Positions 7,522 through 15,865 of a DNA stretch of 27,248 nt are shown here, piece by piece. The notes beneath the pieces were generated by a model, which worked only from the letters and a program-made list of their open reading frames with translations, did no database searches and was not told the DNA's origin. Source of the stretch: DASTSN01 sp035760665 (GTDB lineage: Bacteria; Bacteroidota; Bacteroidia; Chitinophagales; Chitinophagaceae); NCBI GenBank assembly GCA_035760665.1, contig DASTSN010000030.1:1-27248 (forward strand), written 5' to 3'. Both the position numbers and the translations under genes were made by a program. Position 1 is the stretch's first letter. Each line of letters begins with the position of its first letter.

Positions 7522-8580
7522 ATGTCATATAAAATCAGTTCAACCTGCCTGAAATGCAGTCTGTTAGGGCTTTTCCTGTTATTATTGCAGCCTGTTTTTA
7601 GCCAGCAATACAATTTTTCCCGGCTGGACGAAACCCTGAAGCAAAACCAGAAAATGCTGGGAAATAATGTCGTTATGCTAGTATGGAAAGGAGACTCCCT
7701 GCTGTATAAAAAAGAGCTGGGCGATTTTAACAGCAAAACAGTGGCGCCCATCGCCAGTTGCAGTAAATGGTTGACAGCCGCACTGGTCATGATGTTTATT
7801 GATGAAGGCAAAATATCGCTTGATGACAAAATCACCCGCTGGCTGCCGGAGTTTGAGAAATATGGTAAAAATTATATCACGATCCGTAACTGCCTCTCGC
7901 ACATGACCGGTATAGATGACGAGGATAAATTTTTCAAAAAATTAATCCAACGAAAAAAATTCACGTCGTTGGAAGAGGAAGTTAACGCATTTGCAGCAAG
8001 AGAAATCAGGGCCAATCCCGGTACTGATTTTTGGTACGGCAATATCGGTCTTAATATTGCCGGAAGGATTCTTGAAATCATCAGCAAACGAAGATTTGAT
8101 ATCCTGATTCGCCAAAAGCTATGTGTACCGTTGGGGATGCGCCGCACAACATTTACAACGCTGGATGGCGGACCGGTGAATCCATCAGGAGGGGCTCAAT
8201 CCACTGCAGAGGATTATATACGCTTCCTGGCCATGCTGCTGAACAAGGGTAAATTCGGCGGTAAGCAAATCCTGAGTGAAAAAGCTGTTGATGAAATGAT
8301 GCAGTTACAAACTCACCCGGATGTCGTCAAACGATATGCACCAAAAGTTGCGGAAGGGTACGATTATGCACTGGGCAGCTGGATACTGGAAAAAAATGCA
8401 GCCGGCAAAGCCACCGCACTGGCCTGCCCGGGCCTTTTTGGCACCTGGCCGGTAGTGGATTATTGCCGGGGATACGCTTACATCGTTTTTGTAAAATCTT
8501 TACTGAGCGAGGACAAAGCGGTGGCTGATACGCAAATCAAGTCCGTTGCCGACGAACTGTTTCCTGCCACCTGCCAATAA
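7522..8580 (+). CDS. Secreted serine hydrolase, beta-lactamase/PBP fold (class C-like)
   Basis: A serine hydrolase of the beta-lactamase-related (class C/esterase EstB-like) family. Starting at 7522 gives 352 residues and a clean signal peptide (short polar start, LLGLFLLLL core, likely cleavage after VFS), so the protein is exported. An upstream ATG at 7468 in the same frame would add 18 charged residues before the signal and is less likely. The SxxK catalytic motif is SCSK (Ser79, Lys82) and the second motif is YGN (Tyr172, Asn174). The third motif is not a standard KTG; a CPGLFGTWP segment near residue ~312 lies in the corresponding place. Such proteins may be esterases, peptidases or beta-lactamases; the sequence does not say which. 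It converges on the symporter gene. Confidence 0.88.
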   Translation: MSYKISSTCLKCSLLGLFLLLLQPVFSQQYNFSRLDETLKQNQKMLGNNVVMLVWKGDSLLYKKELGDFNSKTVAPIASCSKWLTAALVMMFIDEGKISLDDKITRWLPEFEKYGKNYITIRNCLSHMTGIDDEDKFFKKLIQRKKFTSLEEEVNAFAAREIRANPGTDFWYGNIGLNIAGRILEIISKRRFDILIRQKLCVPLGMRRTTFTTLDGGPVNPSGGAQSTAEDYIRFLAMLLNKGKFGGKQILSEKAVDEMMQLQTHPDVVKRYAPKVAEGYDYALGSWILEKNAAGKATALACPGLFGTWPVVDYCRGYAYIVFVKSLLSEDKAVADTQIKSVADELFPATCQ

Positions 8581-8613
8581 GCAGTACACCCAGCTTTTCT
8601 CACTGCATTCCAA

Positions 8614-10242
8614 TTATTTTGCAATACCCAGCGGCGAAAAGTATATAAACACTGCTATGATGATGACGACCACAATCAGGGAAAGTATAACATCGGCAGC
8701 TGACCAACTGGCCCGGCTTGCTTTCCTGTCTTCTGCCACCGTAGTGGCAAATGTTAATCCATTGAGTTGTGCCGCAGAGGGCTTTTCACTAAGCAGGCTT
8801 ACGACCACCATTACAACAATAGATAACAAAAAAAGCATAATACAGAAATAGAGGAAATTGACCGTGGCAAATGCATAGAAAATTCCGCCAAGGTGATCTT
8901 TTACTAACTCCATAATAATGCGCAGTATACCTATGATAAAGCCTGTAACCATGGCTGTGTAAGCTCCCTTGGCATTAATACGTTTGGAAAAAACGCCAAA
9001 CAAAAAAACAGCGGCTATTGGTGGCGCCAGGTACGATTGCACACTTTGCAGGTATTGGTATAAAACACCGGATATTTTTTCCATCACAGGAATCCAGATC
9101 ATCCCTAACAGCACTACGACAGCAGTTGTCATCCTACCCACATTTACAAGTTGCCTATTGGTTGCTCCAGGTTTCATTTTCTTATAAATATCCATTGTAA
9201 AGAGTGTTGAGCAGGCATTGTATACCGATGCGAGGGAACTCATCAATGCCGCCAGCAAGCCGCCAGCCAGCAACCCTCTTAACCCTACAGGCAACAACGC
9301 TTTTACCAGTGTGGGAAAGGCCTGATCGGTATTGGGAAGGTCAAGTTTACCCTGCTGCGCCAGTGAAAAAGCAATAATACCCGGAATCATGAAAATGAAA
9401 AAAGGGAACAGCTTTAAGTAAGCCGCAAAGATGGTTCCCCGCCTGGCCTGCTTTTCATCACGGGCAGCCAGGCAACGCTGCACAATATGCTGATCGGTAC
9501 ACCAGTACCATAAGCCTACTATTGGTGATGCAAATAAAATACCCGCCCAGGGAAAATCCGGATCAGATAATGGCGGGAACATATTGAGTTTTTCTTTTGG
9601 CACAGAGGCCACCAGGTTATGCCAGCCGCCCACATGATGCAACCCGACAAATGTAAGTGCCAGCGAGCCACCCAATAAAATGAAAGCCTGGATAGCTTCG
9701 GTATACATCACAGCATGCAATCCGCCCATAATTGTGTACACCCCTGTAATCGCCACCAGGATAAAAGCACCTGTCCAAAAGTCAATATCCGGCAGAAACG
9801 ATTTAAACACCAGTGCACCTGCATAAATAGTAACAGCCGCCTTGGCTATTACATAGCTTAGCAACTGGATAATGGATAATAACTGCCTTGCCTTTCCGTT
9901 GTAACGCCTTTCAAGAAACTCAGGCATGGTATACACCATACTCCGCATGTAAAACGGAACAAATAGCCAGCCCAAGGTCAGCACTACCCAGGAATGCATT
10001 TCATAATGACCCATCACCACACCGGAGTGGGCAGCCGTACCCGCCAGTCCTACAATATGTTCCGAACCTACATTTGATGCCAGGATTGATGCCCCGATCA
10101 CAAACCAACCAAGGTTGCGGTTGGCAAGGAAATAATCTGTTGGCGAGTCCTTGCGGCGCCGTATCGACCAGATTGAAATACCGGCGATAACAGCCAGGTA
10201 AAGACATACGATGACCCAGTCAACAGTCGTCAGAAATTTCAT
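8614..10242 (-). CDS. Sodium/sugar symporter, animal SGLT-like
   Basis: A 542-residue member of the solute:sodium symporter family with the LeuT fold (about 14 membrane helices), importing a sugar with Na+. It resembles animal SGLT proteins more than Vibrio vSGLT: Asn57 and His62 in SNVGSEH, Glu81, the WYWCTDQ segment (245-251), Lys277 in the KLF segment, and a Gln in the YLQSVQSY segment all line up with sugar-contacting residues of SGLT1 as I recall them. Both Na2-site serines are present (Ser335, Ser336). It is the last gene of the xylose-type operon, 23 bp after xylA, so its substrate is probably one of the sugars handled there, such as xylose or galactose. The exact sugar is inferred from context. 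Confidence 0.92.
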   Translation of the reverse strand: MKFLTTVDWVIVCLYLAVIAGISIWSIRRRKDSPTDYFLANRNLGWFVIGASILASNVGSEHIVGLAGTAAHSGVVMGHYEMHSWVVLTLGWLFVPFYMRSMVYTMPEFLERRYNGKARQLLSIIQLLSYVIAKAAVTIYAGALVFKSFLPDIDFWTGAFILVAITGVYTIMGGLHAVMYTEAIQAFILLGGSLALTFVGLHHVGGWHNLVASVPKEKLNMFPPLSDPDFPWAGILFASPIVGLWYWCTDQHIVQRCLAARDEKQARRGTIFAAYLKLFPFFIFMIPGIIAFSLAQQGKLDLPNTDQAFPTLVKALLPVGLRGLLAGGLLAALMSSLASVYNACSTLFTMDIYKKMKPGATNRQLVNVGRMTTAVVVLLGMIWIPVMEKISGVLYQYLQSVQSYLAPPIAAVFLFGVFSKRINAKGAYTAMVTGFIIGILRIIMELVKDHLGGIFYAFATVNFLYFCIMLFLLSIVVMVVVSLLSEKPSAAQLNGLTFATTVAEDRKASRASWSAADVILSLIVVVIIIAVFIYFSPLGIAK

Positions 10243-10265
10243 AACAGTTGGTTTTGGATAAAAAC

Positions 10266-11594
10266 TCAGATATATTGGTTAATCAGGTTCTCCAGCCATT
10301 CCTGGCGCCCGCTGATTTGTTTTGGCTCACCATTTGCCAAAGCAAAATCACGTAAATCTTCAAGTTGCAGTTTACCTTCCTCAAACTCTTTTCCCTTTCC
10401 GCTGTCAAAGGAGGCATACCGTTGTTTGCGAAAATTCTTGTAGGGTGATTTTTGCAAAATATTATCGGCAATCACCAGTGCCCGCGCAAAAGCATCCATA
10501 CCACCGATATGTGCATAGAAAATATCATCCAGGTCGGTAGAATTCCGCCTTGTCTTTGCATCAAAATTCACACCGCCCCCGGCAAAACCGCCGGCTTCCA
10601 GGATTATCAGCAGGCTTTCGGTCAGTTCGTTCAGGTTCACCGGAAACTGGTCAGTGTCCCAGCCATTCTGGTAATCGCCGCGGTTGGCATCAATACTGCC
10701 CAGCATCCCCGCATCCGCAGCTACCTGCAGTTCGTGCTGGAACGTATGCCCGGCAAGAGTGGCATGATTTACTTCCACATTCAGTTTAAAATCTTTCTCC
10801 AATCCGTAATGCCGCAAAAAGCCAATAACCGTTGCGCAATCATAATCGTACTGGTGTTTGGTGGGTTCACAAGGCTTGGGCTCTATAAAAAATACGCCTT
10901 TAAATCCCTGCTTACGAGCATAGTCTCTGGCCATTGTCAGGAATCTTGCCATATGCTCCTGTTCACGTTTCATATTGGTATTCAGTAACGACATATAACC
11001 CTCCCGGCCACCCCAGAACACATAGTTTTCGCCACCCAGCGCAATTGTTGCATCAAGTGCATTCTTCACCTGCGTGCCTGCATGTGCCACCACAGAGAAA
11101 TCAGGATTTGTAGCTGCCCCATTCATGTACCGTGGATTGGAAAATACATTAGCTGTACCCCATAATAATTTCACGCCACTGAGTTTTTGTTTTTGTGCCG
11201 CATATTCCACCATCGTCTGCAGGCGCCCCTCGTAGGCGGATAAAGACGCTCCTTCGTCTACCAGGTCTACATCATGAAAACAGTAATAGGGAACTCCCAA
11301 TTTGGTAATGAATTCAAAGGCAGCATCCATTTTGTCCTTGGCCTTTTGTACAGGATCTGCTGAGCTATCCCAGGGAAATTGCTTGGTACCCGGACCAAAT
11401 GGATCACCCCCCGTATTGCAGAATGTATGCCAGTAGCACACGGCAAAGCGCAAGTGCTCTTTCATGGTTTTACCGGCAATGACTTTGTTTTCGTCATACC
11501 ACTTAAAAGCCAGCGGGTTGTCACTCTGCGGTCCTTCGTAACCAATTTTTCCAATACCAGGAAAAAACTCTTTGGTACCTGATGTAATAGTCAT
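10266..11594 (-). CDS. xylA: Xylose isomerase
   Basis: A 442-residue class II xylose isomerase, interconverting D-xylose and D-xylulose with two divalent metal ions as a cytoplasmic tetramer. Length matches the E. coli enzyme (440). The catalytic pair is seen in YCFHDVDL (His107, Asp110). The metal-binding region EPKPCEPTKHQYD, the VEVNHATLAGH segment and the RGDYQNGWDTDQFP loop are all present. Its ATG overlaps the stop of the upstream GHMP kinase by 4 bp, indicating translational coupling, and the symporter follows after 23 bp. With xylB in the same operon it forms the standard isomerase route from xylose to xylulose-5-phosphate. Confidence 0.98.
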   Translation of the reverse strand: MTITSGTKEFFPGIGKIGYEGPQSDNPLAFKWYDENKVIAGKTMKEHLRFAVCYWHTFCNTGGDPFGPGTKQFPWDSSADPVQKAKDKMDAAFEFITKLGVPYYCFHDVDLVDEGASLSAYEGRLQTMVEYAAQKQKLSGVKLLWGTANVFSNPRYMNGAATNPDFSVVAHAGTQVKNALDATIALGGENYVFWGGREGYMSLLNTNMKREQEHMARFLTMARDYARKQGFKGVFFIEPKPCEPTKHQYDYDCATVIGFLRHYGLEKDFKLNVEVNHATLAGHTFQHELQVAADAGMLGSIDANRGDYQNGWDTDQFPVNLNELTESLLIILEAGGFAGGGVNFDAKTRRNSTDLDDIFYAHIGGMDAFARALVIADNILQKSPYKNFRKQRYASFDSGKGKEFEEGKLQLEDLRDFALANGEPKQISGRQEWLENLINQYI

Positions 11595-12961
11595 GACATG
11601 TAGTTTTCTTGTTTATTTAAATAAAATGCTCCGTTACAACTGCCGGAAAAGAAAAATACATTCTTTCCGGATTTCTTTTTGTAACAGAGATAAATTTCTT
11701 TTAAAGTTTGTTTTCCCTCTTTACCGGCAAATAGCACACAAACAGTACCGCCATTGCCGCCACCACTCACCCTTGCTCCAAAAACTCCTGCCGCAGGCCC
11801 TTTTTCCAACACCATATTCACTAGTTCATCTGTGTAACGATTCCCAAGACCGACAGCACTGTAACTGCTGTGACTTTGCAACATCAGCTCCCCGAGGCTG
11901 GTTAACAGGCCTGTTTTATCAGGATGTTTTGCAAACGCCTGCAGCCCCAGCAAAAATTGCTTCACCCGGAAGTTTTCGTATACAGGATGCCGGCCACAGG
12001 GCAGGGGATAATACGTTTTAGCCGGATCAATGACCGTTGCATTATCAATGGAACAACCTGCCCGTTCAAGAAAATCTTTTCCTGTGATGCTAATTGGCAA
12101 TATTTTTTTAAATGAGGATTCAAATACAGATACCGGAATATTACTTAAATAACCATTGTATGGTAAGTGAGCGTAATCGTTTGTCCTTTTTGCAAGTTCC
12201 AGATCCTGTACTGAAGCGCCTTCTGCCTGTGCAATCAGGCTGTACGCCATAAAAGCACTGGTCCGTACATCGCTATAAGATGTACCCGATACGGCATGAC
12301 GAATACCACTGTCTATGCCGCAAAATCCAACTCCACGAGGAATGACTATGGGATCAAATACCGTATGCGGCTGGCAAATTAACGGGAGAAGCTTGTTCTT
12401 TTGTCCAAGATAGACAGCCAGCTGGTCCATTAAACCGCAGGGTGCACCGATAACCTGGTTTTCCACCTGCTGCGCAAGCAGCGGTAATTCTATTTCATTC
12501 AATGCCAGCTGATACATTTCATTGATTGCACTCATTGCTGCTACTTCCAATGCGGCGGAAGATGAAACACCCTTTCCCCAGGGCACTGCCGAACGCACCA
12601 GGATATTAGCTCCGGAAAGAGGCAGATTTTTTTCCTGCTGCAGCACTATAAAACAACCCAGCAGATAGGCTGCCCAGTCACCTCCCTCCTGTTCTTTAAT
12701 AATACGGCCTGCTTCTGCATACGAACGATTAGCAATTTTTTCGCAGCTGATTTGGTAATCATACCTTTTTGAAGACGACAGCTGCGTACGGCAATAAAAC
12801 AGATCATCATCCCTTTCCTGGATACTCACGGTTGTGATAGCCGCAATCGGCAACTGCAGCAGCAAAGCGCCACTGTAATCAGCAATGCCCCCCATCACAT
12901 CCATCCTGCCGGGGGCAGAAGCTGTAAAAACAGGTTTGCTATATGAAAAAAAATCGCTCAT
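11591..12961 (-). CDS. GHMP sugar kinase resembling plant L-arabinokinase
   Basis: A 456-residue GHMP-family kinase, expected to phosphorylate a sugar at C1. Motif 1 is PGRMDVMGGIADYSG (17-31), not the galactokinase form with GEHTDY. Motif 2, PWGKGVSSSAA (127-137), is the ATP-binding loop; GAPCGLMDQ (172-180) contains the likely catalytic Asp179; GIDSGIRHAVSG follows at 215-226; motif 3 is SGGGNGGT (399-406). From memory these segments, plus HPVYENFRV (325-333), match the kinase domain of plant L-arabinokinase (ARA1) nearly residue for residue, without its N-terminal glycosyltransferase-like domain. I therefore expect L-arabinose, or possibly galactose or another pentose, as substrate. It overlaps galT and xylA by 4 bp on each side. 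Family is certain; substrate is not. Confidence 0.85.
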   Translation of the reverse strand: MSDFFSYSKPVFTASAPGRMDVMGGIADYSGALLLQLPIAAITTVSIQERDDDLFYCRTQLSSSKRYDYQISCEKIANRSYAEAGRIIKEQEGGDWAAYLLGCFIVLQQEKNLPLSGANILVRSAVPWGKGVSSSAALEVAAMSAINEMYQLALNEIELPLLAQQVENQVIGAPCGLMDQLAVYLGQKNKLLPLICQPHTVFDPIVIPRGVGFCGIDSGIRHAVSGTSYSDVRTSAFMAYSLIAQAEGASVQDLELAKRTNDYAHLPYNGYLSNIPVSVFESSFKKILPISITGKDFLERAGCSIDNATVIDPAKTYYPLPCGRHPVYENFRVKQFLLGLQAFAKHPDKTGLLTSLGELMLQSHSSYSAVGLGNRYTDELVNMVLEKGPAAGVFGARVSGGGNGGTVCVLFAGKEGKQTLKEIYLCYKKKSGKNVFFFSGSCNGAFYLNKQENYMS

Positions 12962-13998
12962 AATTTTATCGCCCTCAGTTCGGCTGCCTTTTCCTCAGGC
13001 ATAGTATCGGCCATGAAGGTATCTGCACCGGTTTCCGGTCCTGCCAGATATTTCATGATTCCCGGCTGGCGAAGCGGCGGGCAAATGATCAGGTGCAGAT
13101 GGTAATCCTTATATTCAATACCATTCACCGGTGCCTGCGCAAAGGCCAGTATGTAAGGGAAACTGGTTTGAAAATTCTTATCGTATTTACGGGTTACGGT
13201 TTGAAAAACTTGTGCAAGTCCATAGAGTTCTTCATCCGTCATGGTGATCAGGGTTGCATGTTTTCGTTTGGGGAAAATATATGTTTCATAGGCAAACCGC
13301 GCAAAGAATGGAATAAACGCTATGGCTGTATCATTTTCTGCAATAATGCGGATATCATCTTTTCGTTCTGCATCAATAATAGCTGAAAAAATATTCCCGG
13401 CATTATCTTTCCGGTATGCCTCCATAGCCAGTAATTCTTTTTCCACCACATGAAAAATGAAATCAGTTGCATAAATCTGGCAATGCGGATGCGGATTGGA
13501 AACCCCAACGATTTCTCCTTTGTTTTCAAAAATCAGTACGGATTTTATGGAAGGATGTTTGGCAAAAAAGATCATCTCTTCCCGAAGTGTTTTGAAGACA
13601 TTCGCCACTTTTTCAACCGGCAAATCATTCAGCGTAATGTTATGCCTAGGATCGTAGCAGACGACTTTTGCGATCCCCTGCGCAGGTTGCCGGCTGTACA
13701 GGCCATTGTGCAACTGCTGATCAGCTGCAGGAATAAACGGAGCATCTAACCCCACCACAGGATGATCGTTATTAAACACAAAAACATCTTTGTAATCCGG
13801 ATTCTGAATACCACCGACTCGTTGATTTCCCGGGCATAAATAACAGGATGGATCGTAAGATGGTGACGTAATCGCTTGTTCTTTTTTATCAAAATTCCAG
13901 GGACGATTATTCCGGTGTGCCGCATAGACGATCCATTCACGCCGCAGAGGATGCCAGCGTTTTTCCCATTTACCATATGCCAGACCAGTCTGCACCAT
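12958..13998 (-). CDS. galT: Galactose-1-phosphate uridylyltransferase family protein
   Basis: A 346-residue GalT-type enzyme of the HIT superfamily, exchanging UMP between a UDP-sugar and a sugar-1-phosphate. The catalytic motif is His-Pro-His at 170-172, with His172 as the expected nucleophile. The structural zinc ligands C-x-x-C (Cys52, Cys55) and His119 are present, and FENKGEIVG precedes the active site as in E. coli GalT. The residue after the HPH motif is Cys rather than Gly. The C-terminal sugar-binding loop (KYLAGPETG) follows the form I recall from Thermotoga-like GalT proteins rather than E. coli. Its partner kinase, immediately downstream with a 4-bp overlap, is arabinokinase-like, so the physiological sugar-1-phosphate may be arabinose-1-phosphate instead of or besides galactose-1-phosphate. 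No epimerase (galE) is in the window. Confidence 0.92.
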   Translation of the reverse strand: MVQTGLAYGKWEKRWHPLRREWIVYAAHRNNRPWNFDKKEQAITSPSYDPSCYLCPGNQRVGGIQNPDYKDVFVFNNDHPVVGLDAPFIPAADQQLHNGLYSRQPAQGIAKVVCYDPRHNITLNDLPVEKVANVFKTLREEMIFFAKHPSIKSVLIFENKGEIVGVSNPHPHCQIYATDFIFHVVEKELLAMEAYRKDNAGNIFSAIIDAERKDDIRIIAENDTAIAFIPFFARFAYETYIFPKRKHATLITMTDEELYGLAQVFQTVTRKYDKNFQTSFPYILAFAQAPVNGIEYKDYHLHLIICPPLRQPGIMKYLAGPETGADTFMADTMPEEKAAELRAIKL

Positions 13999-13999
13999 A

Positions 14000-15484
14000 T
14001 TACCTGGTAAACTTGTTTAAATCATTTAACCATGAACGGTATACTTCTTCATACTGTTCCTGTAACAATTTTTCGGGACCGATCACCGACAGTTTTTCCA
14101 TGCCGGAGAAAGCCTCTTTCAGAGAGGAATAAAATCCTGACCCGATACCCGCACCTCTTGCTGCGCCAATGGCGCCGTCAGTATTGTACAACTCCACGGT
14201 ACAACCGGTAGCATTAGTAAACGCTTCCAGGAACACCGGGCTTAAAAACATATTTGCTTTACCGGCGCGGATCACTCGCGGATGCATTCCGCTTTCCCGC
14301 ATAATATCCAGACCGTATCGAAATGAAAAAGCAATACCTTCCTGCGCTGCCCGGAAAATATGCGCTTTCCTGTGCAGGTTCAGGTCAATATTGAGAAGCT
14401 GTGCCCCGATTAATTTATTTTCGAAAATGCGTTCGGCGCCATTGCCAAATGGCAGCATGCGCAAACCCTCACTACCTGCCGTAATTGTTGAAGCGTCACG
14501 ATTGATATCTGCATAGTCGCTGTATCCGGCTATCGTTTCTTTTATCCAGCGGTTGAGTATCCCTGTACCATTAATACAAAGCAATACACCAAGTCGTTTC
14601 AGTTCTTTTTCATAATTCACATGAGCAAATGTGTTGACTCTCGAAAGGGGATCAAAGGTTAGCTTGTCACTAACGCCGTAAATCACGCCAGAAGTTCCGG
14701 CAGTGGCTGCTACTTCGCCGGGTTCCAGCACATTCAGGGACAGTGCATTGTTAGGCTGATCGCCCGCTTTATAACACACAGGTATACCCGCTTTCAGGGA
14801 TAATGCTTTCGCTATCGTTTCCCGAACCCTGCCGTGCTCTGAAAAAACCGGCCGAATGCCGGGGATCATCGTTTTGCTGAAACCAAAATAATCAAACACA
14901 TCTTTTGATAAGGCATCATTTTTAAAATCCCAGAAAATGCCCTCTGACAGTGCCGGTACACTGGTTGTAATTTCGCCGGTTAGTTTCATAGCAATAAAAT
15001 CACCGGGCAGCATGATTTTATCGATTTGCCTGTACACGTCGGGTTCATGTGTTTTTACCCACGCAAGTTTTGAGGCCGTAAAATTCCCAGGAGAATTCAG
15101 TAAGTGAGAAAGGCATTTTTTTTCACCAATGGTGCGAAAAGCATGATCGCCGGTCTGCACGGCACGGCTATCACACCAAATGATGGCGTTGCGTAATGCC
15201 TTTTGTGATTGATCTACTGTCACCAGGCCATGCATTTGATAAGCTATTCCAATAGCACCTATCTGCTGCGGATCATAATTACCCAACGCATGTGCCTTAC
15301 GAATGGCCTGCTGCACATGCTCCCACCACATATCAGGTGATTGTTCGGCCCAGCCAGGCTGCCTAGCCAAAACAGGCGATTCTGTTTCCGGGTATTGAAC
15401 GGAAGCCAGGCAGGCCTGTGTCATAGCATTTATAACGGCAACCTTAACAGAGGAAGTACCCACATCTATTCCAAGTAATAACAT
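14000..15484 (-). CDS. xylB: Xylulokinase
   Basis: A 494-residue FGGY-family carbohydrate kinase converting D-xylulose to D-xylulose-5-phosphate with ATP, feeding the pentose phosphate pathway. The N-terminal phosphate-binding segment GIDVGTSSVK (5-14), substrate segment QMHG (83-86), catalytic Asp242 in AGDQPNNAL and the ATP-binding AGTSG segment (~259-263) are visible. It is the first gene of the tight operon: galT begins one base after its stop codon. The 380 bp upstream would hold the operon promoter, although I could find no perfect TAnnTTTG element there. Placement with xylA supports xylulose over other FGGY substrates. Confidence 0.95.
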   Translation of the reverse strand: MLLLGIDVGTSSVKVAVINAMTQACLASVQYPETESPVLARQPGWAEQSPDMWWEHVQQAIRKAHALGNYDPQQIGAIGIAYQMHGLVTVDQSQKALRNAIIWCDSRAVQTGDHAFRTIGEKKCLSHLLNSPGNFTASKLAWVKTHEPDVYRQIDKIMLPGDFIAMKLTGEITTSVPALSEGIFWDFKNDALSKDVFDYFGFSKTMIPGIRPVFSEHGRVRETIAKALSLKAGIPVCYKAGDQPNNALSLNVLEPGEVAATAGTSGVIYGVSDKLTFDPLSRVNTFAHVNYEKELKRLGVLLCINGTGILNRWIKETIAGYSDYADINRDASTITAGSEGLRMLPFGNGAERIFENKLIGAQLLNIDLNLHRKAHIFRAAQEGIAFSFRYGLDIMRESGMHPRVIRAGKANMFLSPVFLEAFTNATGCTVELYNTDGAIGAARGAGIGSGFYSSLKEAFSGMEKLSVIGPEKLLQEQYEEVYRSWLNDLNKFTR

Positions 15485-15865
15485 ATGGCAGCAGCAATTT
15501 AAAGAAACCCGCTTCGAAATTATCAGAACCTCTTGACTATCTCTTCCACTATATTTTCGAAAACCTCAACTATTTTACTAAAAATAGCAAATTACCTGAA
15601 GCCACCATTCAGCATGCTTCATTTATGAAACCACTGATTAAAAATCACATTTTCCGAAGCTATTCCAGCTAGTACACCCAACAGCCGGAAAAAGGTTTCT
15701 GCAATACTCCGCCGCAACCCAATCAGGAGCTCCCTTTCGGTACGGATAAAATGTCATCTGATTTATTGTACAGTCTGCTTGTGTCCCGTAGCTGCGGCAG
15801 TGATCCTTCAGCGTGCTCTGCTTGCAGCACCAGGGAACGGAGGGATACAATGAATGGATTTTTGC
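15485..15865. other. Gap between the vSGLT-like gene and xylB
   Basis: I see no confident gene. The only minus-strand frame of any size (15638-15850, 70 codons, seven Cys) has no recognisable domain or clear start signal. The half nearer xylB (15485-15660) is AT-rich and is where an operon promoter would lie. The half nearer the symporter is richer in GC and contains only a weak GTGCT/AGCAC stem (15813-15830) with no T-tract, so no clear terminator separates the two genes. Confidence 0.5.

Noticed and set aside
11591..12961. Calling the GHMP kinase an ordinary galactokinase (galK)
   Set aside because: The GEHTDY-type sugar-binding signature is absent and the motifs match the arabinokinase group better. 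Galactose activity is still possible, so no gene symbol is given.
15638..15850. 70-codon minus-strand frame with seven cysteines between the symporter and xylB
   Set aside because: No signal peptide, domain or recognisable Cys spacing, and no start signal; the length is within chance.
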